DNA from: Myxococcota bacterium
Lineage (GTDB): Bacteria; Myxococcota_A; Bradymonadia; UBA7976; UBA1532
NCBI GenBank assembly: GCA_018813065.1
Contig: JAHJCH010000147.1
Location: 1 to 46,048 of the forward strand
Direction: 5' to 3'
DNA length: 46,048 nt
In this document: positions 18,084 through 25,690 of the stretch, one piece after another
Layout: each line of letters starts with the position of its first letter
Numbering within the stretch: the first letter of the stretch is position 1
Program-made: the position numbers and the translations under genes
The notes under the pieces: generated by a model
Databases searched by the model: none
Seen by the model: only the letters and a program-made list of their open reading frames with translations
What the model was told of the DNA's origin: nothing

Positions 18084-18494
18084 ATGCATGTGAGCCAATT
18101 TTTTATATATGAAACTTACTTAGACTTATATGGACACGTTAATAATGCAAAATATATGGAGCTATATGAGCAGGCCCGTTGGGATTGGCTTAATCAAAGT
18201 AGTCTTGGTGCGGATTTTATCAAATCTACAAATGTTGGGCCAGTTATACTTAAGGTAGAGATTGAATTTATCAAAGAAATAAAGTCTCGCCAGACGATTA
18301 ACATTTATACTTGGGTGGCTAGACATGAAAAAAAGATATTTTATATTGAACAAGAGATGCGTTTTCCTAATGGTGATCTTGCATCAAGAGCGACTTTTAC
18401 AGGTGGTTTAATCGATTTGAATATTCGTAGGCTAGTTGAGCCAAATGATGTGTGGATTATGGCATTTAAATCTAAAAGTCCAGACCAAGAATGA
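18084..18494 (+). CDS. Hotdog-fold acyl-CoA thioesterase (YbgC/FcbC type), AT-rich and probably acquired
   Basis: The 136-residue product shows the 4HBT-type signature YLDLYGHVNNAKYMELYEQA at its N-terminus, with the catalytic-type Asp14 and the GHVNN turn. This is the pattern of YbgC/FcbC-like acyl-CoA thioesterases, which hydrolyse acyl-CoA to free acid and CoA; the substrate cannot be told. ATG 18084 is preceded by GGAG eight bases upstream. An in-frame ATG further upstream at 18033 lacks a ribosome binding site and would run through promoter-like sequence. Base composition is strikingly different from the neighbours: the 60 bases from 18121 contain only 22 G+C, and codons such as AAT, TTA, ATA and AAA are common. 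This points to recent horizontal transfer. The gene appears monocistronic. Confidence 0.88.
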   Translation: MHVSQFFIYETYLDLYGHVNNAKYMELYEQARWDWLNQSSLGADFIKSTNVGPVILKVEIEFIKEIKSRQTINIYTWVARHEKKIFYIEQEMRFPNGDLASRATFTGGLIDLNIRRLVEPNDVWIMAFKSKSPDQE

Positions 18495-18686
18495 TTGTAT
18501 TTAGGCTAGACTAAATCTTGGCCCGCTCAAAGCGCGGCGATCCGCCTCACCGCCGCCTCAGCCCACGGGCCGACAGGGATCGATAAAAATTTTGGCCGCG
18601 TCGCCTCACGCACAACCATTGCCCTCTTGATTTCTCTCTCTGAGTGTCCGACGTTCTCAGCTCGGTCCGTCAGGAGAAACTTCTCA

Positions 18687-20429
18687 ATGCAGATTCGCGC
18701 TTCTCTCAATGATCCCCAGCTGTTTGATGGTGATCTCCTCGTCCTCGGCCGCGCGGCGAACGCCGCGCCCGACGCCCTCGAGATCAGCCTCGACGCGCTG
18801 CTGGGCGGCGCCCTCTCCAAGGCTGCGGCGCGCCTCCTCTTCAAAGGCAAGGCGGGCCAGAAGGTGGCCCTCGATGTCCTCGGCGCGAGCCTGCCCTTTG
18901 GCCGCCTGCTCCTCCTCGGCCTCGGCGAGTCCACCCCCGCCCAGCTGCGCGACTTCGCCGCCGCGGGCGCCAATGAGGCCCTGGCCCTGCGCTTAGGCCG
19001 CGTCGGCTTCGTCGCCCCCGGCGCGGCGCAGATCGCCCTCGGCGCGCGCTTGGGCGCGTATCGCTATGACGCGCTGAAGTCCGTCGATCCTGAGAGCCCC
19101 CGCGCGGCCATCGAGGAGGCGGTGATCTTCGGCGATGAGGCCGAGGTCGCCCGCGGCGTGGCCCTCGCCGACGCCGTCTGCGACGCCCGTGAGCTGGCCA
19201 ATGAGCCGCCCAACGTCTGCACCCCCCAGCGCCTCGCCGACTACGCCGCCGCCATCGCCGAGGGCGTCGAGGAGATGGAGATCTCCGTCTTGGATAAGGC
19301 GGCGATCTACGCCAAGGGCATGGGTGGCCTCATCGCCGTCAGCCGGGGCGCCACCCGCGAGCCGCGCTTTATCCACCTCAAGTACACGCCCAAGGGTCAA
19401 GAGGCGGTCGCGCCCTTGGTCTTTGTGGGCAAGGGGTTAACCTTCGACAGCGGCGGCTTGAGCCTCAAGCCCAGCCCCTCGATGACAGAGATGCACATGG
19501 ACATGGCCGGCGCCGCGGCGACCCTCGGCGCCATGGCCGCGATCGCCAAGCTCAAGCCCAACACCCCCGTGCATATGGTCGTCGGCGCCTGTGAGAACAT
19601 GCCCGATGGCGACAGCTATCGCGTCTCCGATGTGCTGACCATGTACAGCGGTAAGACCGTCGAGATCCTCAACACGGACGCGGAGGGCCGCTTGGTCCTC
19701 GCCGACGCCCTGCACTACGCGGCGACGGAGATCACGCCTAAGCCGCGCGGCGTCCTCGATCTGGCGACCCTCACCGGCGCCTGCGTCGTCGCCTTGGGGC
19801 ATCACTACACGGGCCTCTTCAGCGATGATGACGCCCTCGCCGACGCGGTCCTGGCCGCCGCCAATGAGGCCGGTGAGCTGATGTGGCGCTTGCCGCTGGA
19901 TCCCAAGATCGGCAAGGAGCTGGAGAGCAGCCGCGCGGATCTCAAGAACGTGGGCGGCCGCTGGGGTGGGGCGATCTCCGCCGCGCTGTTCTTGCAGCAC
20001 TTCAAGGGGGAGCTGCCCTGGGTTCACCTGGACATCGCCGGGCCGGCCATGTCGGAGAAGAACGATGGGTATGTGCGCGTGGGCGGCACAGGGCACGGCG
20101 TCTTGACGCTGGTGGCCTTGGCCGAGGCGCTGGCGGTGGCCCCCGAGGTCAAGCCTGAGCCAGAGCCCAAGCCCAAGAAGCCCAAGGCCCCCAAGGCCCC
20201 CAAGGCTGAGGCTGAGGCCGAGCCCAAGAAGCCCAAGGCCCCCAAGGCTGAGGCCGAGCCCAAGCCCAAGAAGCCCAAGGCCCCCAAGGCTGAGGCCGAG
20301 CCCAAGCCCAAGAAGCCCAAGGCGCCCAAGGCTGAGGCTGAGCCCAAGCCCAAGAAGCCCAAGGCCCCCAAGGCTGAGGCCGAGCCCAAGCCCAAGAAGC
20401 CCAAAAAGGCCCCCACGCAGGGCGAGTAA
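18687..20429 (+). CDS. pepA: Leucyl aminopeptidase (M17) with Lys/Pro/Ala-rich repeat tail
   Basis: The 580-residue enzyme is a cytosolic dizinc or dimanganese aminopeptidase of family M17. The catalytic region carries VGKGLTFDSGG (Lys249, Asp254), the MDMAGAAA helix, and NTDAEGRLVLADAL (Asp331, Glu333, Arg335). These include the metal ligands and both catalytic residues, Lys and Arg. The normal enzyme length is reached near residue 488. Beyond it lies an extra tail of about 90 residues made of KPKKPKAPKAEAEP-like repeats, which is very unusual for this family. The start is ATG 18687 with AGGAGA nine bases upstream; the frame is open to 18627, but that segment does not fit family N-termini. 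It is the first gene of a tightly spaced run ending at 25481, with the Omp85-like gene beginning 10 bases after its stop. Confidence 0.95.
   Translation: MQIRASLNDPQLFDGDLLVLGRAANAAPDALEISLDALLGGALSKAAARLLFKGKAGQKVALDVLGASLPFGRLLLLGLGESTPAQLRDFAAAGANEALALRLGRVGFVAPGAAQIALGARLGAYRYDALKSVDPESPRAAIEEAVIFGDEAEVARGVALADAVCDARELANEPPNVCTPQRLADYAAAIAEGVEEMEISVLDKAAIYAKGMGGLIAVSRGATREPRFIHLKYTPKGQEAVAPLVFVGKGLTFDSGGLSLKPSPSMTEMHMDMAGAAATLGAMAAIAKLKPNTPVHMVVGACENMPDGDSYRVSDVLTMYSGKTVEILNTDAEGRLVLADALHYAATEITPKPRGVLDLATLTGACVVALGHHYTGLFSDDDALADAVLAAANEAGELMWRLPLDPKIGKELESSRADLKNVGGRWGGAISAALFLQHFKGELPWVHLDIAGPAMSEKNDGYVRVGGTGHGVLTLVALAEALAVAPEVKPEPEPKPKKPKAPKAPKAEAEAEPKKPKAPKAEAEPKPKKPKAPKAEAEPKPKKPKAPKAEAEPKPKKPKAPKAEAEPKPKKPKKAPTQGE
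20161..20415 (+). repeat. 42-bp tandem repeat coding for KPKKPKAPKAEAEP in the aminopeptidase tail
   Basis: About five in-frame units of AAG CCC-type codons encode KKPKAPKAEAEPKP words, followed by a terminal partial KKPKKAP. The first unit is longer, with an extra APK and AEA. Units 2-5 are nearly identical at DNA level, differing at a few third positions (GCC/GCG, GCT/GCC). The peptide is strongly basic with regular Ala-Glu breaks, resembling histone H1-like or AlgP-like tails. Confidence 0.95.
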
Positions 20430-20438
20430 GCCCCCAGG

Positions 20439-21776
20439 ATGCCCCTCCCCCTCCTCGCCGCGATCTTTACGGCGCTCCTCAGCCCGCCCAGCTCAAGCCC
20501 CACCTCCCACCCCGCGCCGCTGCTCACCCAGCGCCCGCTCATCGAGTCCATCCGGCTCTTGGGGGTCAACCCCATCCGCCGCGCGGGCCTGCGTGAGCGC
20601 CTCGCCATCGAGCCCGGCGCGCCCTTGGACGAGGCGGCCATCAGCGCCGCGCGCCTGTGGCTTTTGAGCACCGGGCTCTTTGAGCGCGTCGAGCCCCGCC
20701 TTGAGCGCGGCAGCCAGCGTGGGCACGTCCACCTCGTCTTTGACTGCACCCCGCGCCCCACCCTCAGCTTGGATCGCGTCTACCTGGGCCACGCCCGCCC
20801 CACCCGCCTCTGGCTCGGCGGTGAGGTGTCCGATCTTGATCCGCTGGGCTTGGGCTTTAGCGGCGCGGTGGGCGCGGTGGGCGCGGCGCGTCAGCAGGCG
20901 GGCTTCCTGCGGCTCAGCCGCCCCGGCTTGCTCTGGCGGGGGCTGGGCGTGCAGCTGGAGCTGCGCGGGGTCAACGGCGAGGAGCCCTGGGTGGGGCCGA
21001 TCAGCCAGCGCGTCGGCGGGGCTGAGGTGGCGGAGATTCCCTTGACTTATCAACGCCTTGGCGCGGAGGCGCAGATCAGCGGCGGGGCGGGACTGCGCTG
21101 GTCGGCGGGCCTGCGCGGCGAGTGGGTGACGCTGCGCGCCCCTCAAGGCGCGCGGGTTCAAGATCAAGCGGGCGCGTGGCGGCCCTTGCCCATCGTTGAG
21201 GGCGATCACCTCCTGATCGCCGCGCTGGGGGGGCTGTCTTATGACACCCGAGACAACCCGCTGAGCCCCACGCGCGGCCTGCTCCTCGATGGCTTCGGCC
21301 AGCTCAGCCACTACGACGGCGCGGCCCTGCGCTTGGAGGGCGGCTTCGCCCGCTATATCCCGCTGGCTTGGGATCATGTCTTGGGCATCTCCGGGCGGGC
21401 GGGCCTCATCTGGGGCGAGGCGGCCTTCTTTGATCGCTTCTTCATCGGCGACTGGCATCCCTACCTGCCCTACCGCGCCCTGGGCCTGAACTTCTCGCGG
21501 CGACGCGGCCCCATGCTCTTGGATCGCGCGCTCCAGGCCAGCCGCTATGAGGATCTCGCCGGGCGCCTCAGCCTCGTCTATCGCGTGCCCATCGGCGACA
21601 CCCGCCACTATCGCACCGAGATCTATCTGGGCTTGACCGCCTTGACCCTGACCAGCCCAGGGGCGCCCGGCCCGATCCCCTTCGACGCCGCCGCCGACTT
21701 CGGCCTGCGGATCGAGAGCGAGCTGGGCGTGCTCAGTTTGGGGCTCAGCGAGAGCCTCCTCTTGCTCGATCCATGA
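20439..21776 (+). CDS. Omp85/BamA-TamA-like outer-membrane protein with one POTRA-like domain
   Basis: The 445-residue protein has a short hydrophobic leader (LLAAIFTALL). A POTRA-like domain (about 33-105) follows, with IESIRLLGVNPIRRAGLRER and a helix ending in STGLFERVEPRL, the pattern seen in BamA, TamA and FtsA-independent surface-antigen proteins. From about 115 onward alternating amphipathic strands suggest a beta-barrel, including LSYDTRDNPLSPTRGLLLDG, the classic Omp85 barrel motif. It is shorter than BamA, with only one POTRA, and lacks a C-terminal aromatic residue. ATG 20439 has a poor ribosome binding site and probably relies on coupling to the aminopeptidase stop 10 bases upstream. 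Likely role: insertion or secretion of outer-membrane or surface proteins. Which substrate is unknown. Confidence 0.8.
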   Translation: MPLPLLAAIFTALLSPPSSSPTSHPAPLLTQRPLIESIRLLGVNPIRRAGLRERLAIEPGAPLDEAAISAARLWLLSTGLFERVEPRLERGSQRGHVHLVFDCTPRPTLSLDRVYLGHARPTRLWLGGEVSDLDPLGLGFSGAVGAVGAARQQAGFLRLSRPGLLWRGLGVQLELRGVNGEEPWVGPISQRVGGAEVAEIPLTYQRLGAEAQISGGAGLRWSAGLRGEWVTLRAPQGARVQDQAGAWRPLPIVEGDHLLIAALGGLSYDTRDNPLSPTRGLLLDGFGQLSHYDGAALRLEGGFARYIPLAWDHVLGISGRAGLIWGEAAFFDRFFIGDWHPYLPYRALGLNFSRRRGPMLLDRALQASRYEDLAGRLSLVYRVPIGDTRHYRTEIYLGLTALTLTSPGAPGPIPFDAAADFGLRIESELGVLSLGLSESLLLLDP

Positions 21777-22405
21777 TCGCCGCCCTCCTCTGGCTGGCGC
21801 TCTTGAGCCCCTCGGCGCCGATCCTGTGGGTGGAGCGCGTTGACGGCGCCGCCTGCGTCACCGCCGATCTGCGCCCCTTGTTTGATCAGCGGCTGCGGCG
21901 GCGGCTGATGAGCGGCTTGAGCGTGACCCTGGACGCTCAGATCGAGCTGCGGCGCTATGGCGAGGAGGCGCCCATTGGCTTCACCTGGCGCACCGCCCGC
22001 GTGCGCTGGGATCTGTGGGATGAGGCGCTGACGGTGGATCTGCACACGCCCCAAGCGCATCGGCTGGAGCGCTACCCTGCCATTGAGCCCTTTATCCTCG
22101 CCTTCGCGCAGCTCAAGCGCGCGCGGCTGCTTGAGGGGCTAGGGCGCGACGGCCAGGTCTATCAGGTCTTCGTCCGCCTCGACGTCAACCCGCTCACGCC
22201 CGATGAGCTGATCGAGACGCGGCGCTGGATGGCCTCGATGCACCCACAGTCCACGTTTCACCCGATCAATGATCGCCTCTTCGGCTCCTTCGCCCGGTTC
22301 TTCGATAACTTCAAGGGGGGCAGCGCCGAGCGCAGCCTCACCGCGCGCGGCCACCCCTTCCGCGCCGACCGACTCCCGGAGGTGCGCGTCGATGGGTCGC
22401 CTTGA
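21773..22405 (+). CDS. DUF4390-like exported protein
   Basis: The 210-residue product has a hydrophobic N-terminus (IAALLWLALLSPSAPIL) that looks like a signal peptide. The rest reads as a small beta-rich domain: LMSGLSVTLDAQIELRR, VRWDLWDEALTV, VRLDVNPLTPDEL. The spacing of these elements, and the position directly before an NtrY-like kinase, resemble the DUF4390 family, which is often found in this gene order; the assignment is by eye and tentative. Its ATG overlaps the stop of the Omp85-like gene (ATGA), and its own 3' end overlaps the kinase gene by 14 bases, so all three are probably translated together. Expected location is the periplasm, possibly as a sensory partner of the kinase. Confidence 0.6.
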   Translation: MIAALLWLALLSPSAPILWVERVDGAACVTADLRPLFDQRLRRRLMSGLSVTLDAQIELRRYGEEAPIGFTWRTARVRWDLWDEALTVDLHTPQAHRLERYPAIEPFILAFAQLKRARLLEGLGRDGQVYQVFVRLDVNPLTPDELIETRRWMASMHPQSTFHPINDRLFGSFARFFDNFKGGSAERSLTARGHPFRADRLPEVRVDGSP

Positions 22406-23858
22406 GCGCAAGCTCTTATCCCTGCTCTTGCTGCTGACGGTCGTGCCCTTGGCGGTGGTCTATGGCCTGTCCGATCGCCTCTTTGAGCGCGCGCTGGAGA
22501 TCCGCCTCAACCCCCAGATTCGCGAGGCGTTGACCGACTCCGTGCAGGTCTTTGGGGAGTTCGTGCGCGCCGAGAAGGGGCGTCAGCGCGCCGAGGCGCG
22601 GCGGCTGGCCGAGGGGCCGGGCTTGGCGGCGGCGGCGGCGCAGGGGGAGGCGGCGTTGAGGGCTTATCTACAAGGCGCCTTGCCCCATCGCGTGCGCGCC
22701 TTGGCGCTCTTGCCTCGCGCCACAAGCGCGGAGATCGCCGTCGAGGCGCCCGAGATCGCCGTCGAGGCGCCCGAGATCGCCCCCTCGCTCTTGAGCGTCG
22801 AGGAGATCCCCCTCACGCTGGCCGGTTGGCGCGCCCTGCGCGTCACCTATGCCTTGGAGCGGCGCTTCTTTACGCGCTTTCGGGGCATGGAGGAGGAGGT
22901 CATCCGCCCCCTGGCCGCCTTCGAGGCCGATCGCGACAACGTCGCCGACATCCTCACCTGGAGCTTTATCGCCTACCTCGCCTTGGTCCTGCTCTTGGCC
23001 GGAGGCGTGGCCGTGGTGGTGGGGCGGCGGATCACCCGTCGGCTCAGCGCGCTGAAGCAGGGCATGGAGGCGGTGGCGGCGGGCGCCTTGGAGACGCGGG
23101 TGACGCCTCAAGGCCACGATGAGATCGCCGCGCTGGCGGTGGGCTTTAATGAGATGGCCCACGGCCTGGGCGAGAGCCAGCGGCGGGTGGAGTACCTGAC
23201 ACAGATGAGCGCCTGGCAGGGCATCGCGCGTAAGCTCGCCCATGAGATCAAGAACCCGCTGACGCCCATCCTGCTCTCGGTTCAGCAGCTCCATCAGAGC
23301 TATCGCGGCGAGGACGCCCGCTATCAGCGCACCCTCAACACGGTCTTGGAGGTCGTCGAGCAGGAGGTGGCGACGCTGCGGCGGCTGGTGGAGAACTTCA
23401 GCCGCTTCGCGCGGCTGCCTCAGGCCGAGCCCAAGCCCGAGGATCTCTGCGCCCTGGCCCGCGATGTGGCCGCCGCCCACCCCGAGGTGGACACGCTGGA
23501 GATCGAGGCGCCTTCGACGCCGATCATCGCCCAAGTGGATCGCAGCCTGTTTCGCCAGGTGTTGACCAACCTCATCAAGAACGGCGCAGAGGCCTGCGAC
23601 GCGGCCAACGCGCCGCGCTGGGTGCGCCTCAGCGTGGCCCGAGAGGGGCGGGTGATTTACCTGCGCGTCGAGGATCACGGCCCCGGCGTGCCCCTGGCCC
23701 GTCGCGCCCAGATATTCGAGCCTTATGTCACCGATAAAGACGAGGGCACGGGCTTGGGGCTGGCGATCGTCAAGAAGATCGTGCTTGATCATGGCGGCGC
23801 CGTGGAGGCCCTGGAGGGGGCGGCGGGCGCCTGCTTTGAGATCCGCCTCCCCTCATGA
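22392..23858 (+). CDS. NtrY-like membrane sensor histidine kinase
   Basis: The 488-residue protein begins with a transmembrane helix (about 9-27, LLSLLLLLTVVPLAVVYGL). A periplasmic domain of about 160 residues follows, including a small IAVEAPE tandem repeat. A second membrane helix (about 190-212) leads into a HAMP domain. The kinase core has H-box ARKLAHEIKNPL (His284), N-box NLIKNGAEAC, VEDHGPGVP, and GTGLGLAIVKKI. The LAHEIKNPLTPI wording is typical of NtrY/NtrB-related kinases. Start ATG 22392 lies within the end of the preceding gene; a longer open frame from 22269 overlaps that gene fully and is rejected. No response regulator is next to it, so its partner must be encoded elsewhere. 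The context suggests it monitors the envelope. Confidence 0.92.
   Translation: MGRLERKLLSLLLLLTVVPLAVVYGLSDRLFERALEIRLNPQIREALTDSVQVFGEFVRAEKGRQRAEARRLAEGPGLAAAAAQGEAALRAYLQGALPHRVRALALLPRATSAEIAVEAPEIAVEAPEIAPSLLSVEEIPLTLAGWRALRVTYALERRFFTRFRGMEEEVIRPLAAFEADRDNVADILTWSFIAYLALVLLLAGGVAVVVGRRITRRLSALKQGMEAVAAGALETRVTPQGHDEIAALAVGFNEMAHGLGESQRRVEYLTQMSAWQGIARKLAHEIKNPLTPILLSVQQLHQSYRGEDARYQRTLNTVLEVVEQEVATLRRLVENFSRFARLPQAEPKPEDLCALARDVAAAHPEVDTLEIEAPSTPIIAQVDRSLFRQVLTNLIKNGAEACDAANAPRWVRLSVAREGRVIYLRVEDHGPGVPLARRAQIFEPYVTDKDEGTGLGLAIVKKIVLDHGGAVEALEGAAGACFEIRLPS
22731..22781 (+). repeat. 21-bp direct repeat in the sensor domain coding for EIAVEAP
   Basis: Two identical 21-base units (22731-22751 and 22752-22772) are followed by nine bases of a third. 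They encode EIAVEAP twice and then EIA in the periplasmic part of the NtrY-like kinase. Frame is preserved. This is probably a local duplication. Confidence 0.9.
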
Positions 23859-23897
23859 TAAAGAGCCGGTCTTTCACCTCGCTTGGAGTCCCCCTGG

Positions 23898-25481
23898 ATG
23901 CGCCCGCTCCTCTTCGCCGTCGCCTTGAGCTTCTTGGCGTGGCTGCTCTTCGCCGAGATCTATGAGCCCCAGGAGCGGGCCCTGCTGCTGTCGCGGGTGC
24001 GGGTGGCGCTCTTCGAGGACGCGGCGGGCTTCGCCCCCGTCGCGCCGCGCTATGGCGAGCCTCTGCGTGTTCACCTCGCCGAGGACCCCGTCACGCGCTA
24101 CGCCGGCGCCGCGCCGCTGACCGATGAGGATCGCCACTACGCGCCCCTCGTCCGCGAGGCGGGGGGCGTCTATGATCCGCGCCTCGCCCACGCCGCCCGT
24201 GAGCTGGCGGGGTTCTACGCCGAGCATCAACAGCTGGCGCCCAGCGGCGCGCTGGCCTTTATCCTCGACGCGGCGGGGGTGGTCGGCTGGGGCGTGCGTC
24301 AAGCGGCGGTGATCACCAACGCGGGCGGCGATGGGGTGCTGATCGAGGGCCTGGAGTCCCAGCTCAAGGGGCGCGCGCAGCGCGTGGGCGTCGGCGAGGC
24401 CATGCTGCGTGATCGTCGCGTGATCGTCTCCCTCTTCGTGGGCGAGGGCGTCACCCTTGAGCCGACCCCGCGCGCCGTCGAGCCCGGCGAACCTTGGCGG
24501 CTGCGGGGGCGGCTCAAGGCGGGCTTCAGCGCGCCGCACCTCCTCGTCGCCGATCCCAGCGGCCGCATCGAGGAGCGCGACGTCGAGCGCGGCGAGGACG
24601 GCGCCTTCAGCTACGAGGCGTCGCTCTCCGCGGGGTGCTGGACCTTCGAGCTTTTGGCCGAGGGGGACTACGGCCCCACGCCGCTGACCCAGCTGACCAT
24701 CCACGTCGGCGAGCCTCTGCCTCAACGCTATGAGGATGTCTGGCCTCGCGATGAGCGCGACATCGGGGGGAACGATCAGGCGGCGGATCGCCTCTTTGAG
24801 TACGTCAACGAGGACCGCGCGCGCTGGGGCTTGCCTCCGCTGCGCCGCGATCCCGCCCTCGACGCCATCGCCGCCGCCCACAGCGAGGATATGCGCGCCT
24901 CGGGCTTCGTGGGGCACCGCTCACCGCGCACGGGGCTCTTGGGGGATCGCCTGCGTGGCTACCGCGCCGTGGCGGCGGGGGAGAACGTGGCCCTCAACCG
25001 CAGCCTCTGGGACGCTCAAGCGGGGCTGATGCGCAGCCTCGGCCATCGGCGCAACCTCCTCTCCACCGAGCTGACGCACATCGGCCTGGGCGTCGCCTAC
25101 CGCGATGACAGCGGCTACATCACCCAGGTCTTCGCCCGCCCCGCCCCTGTCCTCGATGACATCAAGGCCGCGCGTCGGGCGATCCTGGCGCAGATCAACG
25201 CGGCGCGCCGCGCCCCCCTGCGCCTCGATGGCCGCCTCCAGCGCGCCGCCCAAGCCGAGGCGCGTCAAGAAACCCTCAGCCCCAAGCGCGCCTTGGAGCG
25301 CCTCAGCGAGGACACGCGCGGCGCCCTGGCCGCCTGGACCTCCCGCCTCTCCACCCTGGAGCAGTTTGAGCCCGAGGGGGATCTGCTCGCGGCGCGCTTC
25401 AGCCGCGTCGGCGTCGGCCTCGCCCAAGATCGCGCCCTGGACGGCCCTGACATCGCCCTGGTCATCCTGGTCGGGGAGTAA
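23898..25481 (+). CDS. CAP/SCP-domain (YkwD-like) exported protein
   Basis: The 527-residue protein has an N-terminal membrane anchor or signal segment (LLFAVALSFLAWLLF, residues 4-18). A long, partly beta region follows to about 290. Residues about 300-417 form a CAP domain, with FEYVNEDRARWGLPPL, IAAAHSEDM, GFVGHRSP, GENVAL and GHRRNLL. The two conserved His and the Glu that line the CAP cavity are recognisable. A helical C-terminal extension of about 100 residues continues after it. ATG 23898 has GGAG nine bases upstream; the TTG at 23883 is less likely. CAP proteins are extracellular or envelope proteins with lipid, wall or ligand-binding roles. It follows the kinase gene by 39 bases and closes the run that began with the aminopeptidase. 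Confidence 0.88.
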   Translation: MRPLLFAVALSFLAWLLFAEIYEPQERALLLSRVRVALFEDAAGFAPVAPRYGEPLRVHLAEDPVTRYAGAAPLTDEDRHYAPLVREAGGVYDPRLAHAARELAGFYAEHQQLAPSGALAFILDAAGVVGWGVRQAAVITNAGGDGVLIEGLESQLKGRAQRVGVGEAMLRDRRVIVSLFVGEGVTLEPTPRAVEPGEPWRLRGRLKAGFSAPHLLVADPSGRIEERDVERGEDGAFSYEASLSAGCWTFELLAEGDYGPTPLTQLTIHVGEPLPQRYEDVWPRDERDIGGNDQAADRLFEYVNEDRARWGLPPLRRDPALDAIAAAHSEDMRASGFVGHRSPRTGLLGDRLRGYRAVAAGENVALNRSLWDAQAGLMRSLGHRRNLLSTELTHIGLGVAYRDDSGYITQVFARPAPVLDDIKAARRAILAQINAARRAPLRLDGRLQRAAQAEARQETLSPKRALERLSEDTRGALAAWTSRLSTLEQFEPEGDLLAARFSRVGVGLAQDRALDGPDIALVILVGE

Positions 25482-25482
25482 A

Positions 25483-25504
25483 AGCGGCGGCGCGCCGCGC
25501 CGCT
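25483..25504 (+). terminator. Weak hairpin after the CAP gene
   Basis: Directly behind the TAA stop, AGCGGCG (25483-25489) can pair with CGCCGCT (25498-25504) over an 8-base loop. A run of Ts appears only about 20 bases later (after CCCTG), so this is not a textbook intrinsic terminator. The 209-base gap to the next gene shows no other clear signal. Confidence 0.3.
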
Positions 25505-25690
25505 GTCGAAAAAAGAAACCCTGTTTTTTTGAGAAGATAGGGGAATCGCTCTCTTTTTCTCCGCGCCGCTAAAGCCGTTGACTCACCCCCCTGGGGGGGG
25601 GAGAATCCGCCGAGTTTTTGAAGACGCTCGCCGCGCCCTCGCCGCGTCGGCGAGCCTGTGTGAGGCCCGCGAGGGCCGTGGAGAGGAGCG

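Noticed and set aside
22269-22391. Upstream in-frame start for the NtrY-like kinase
   Set aside because: The extension is the out-of-frame shadow of the DUF4390-like gene (Ser/Ala/Arg/Pro-rich). The true kinase start MGRLERKLL with its membrane helix begins at 22392.
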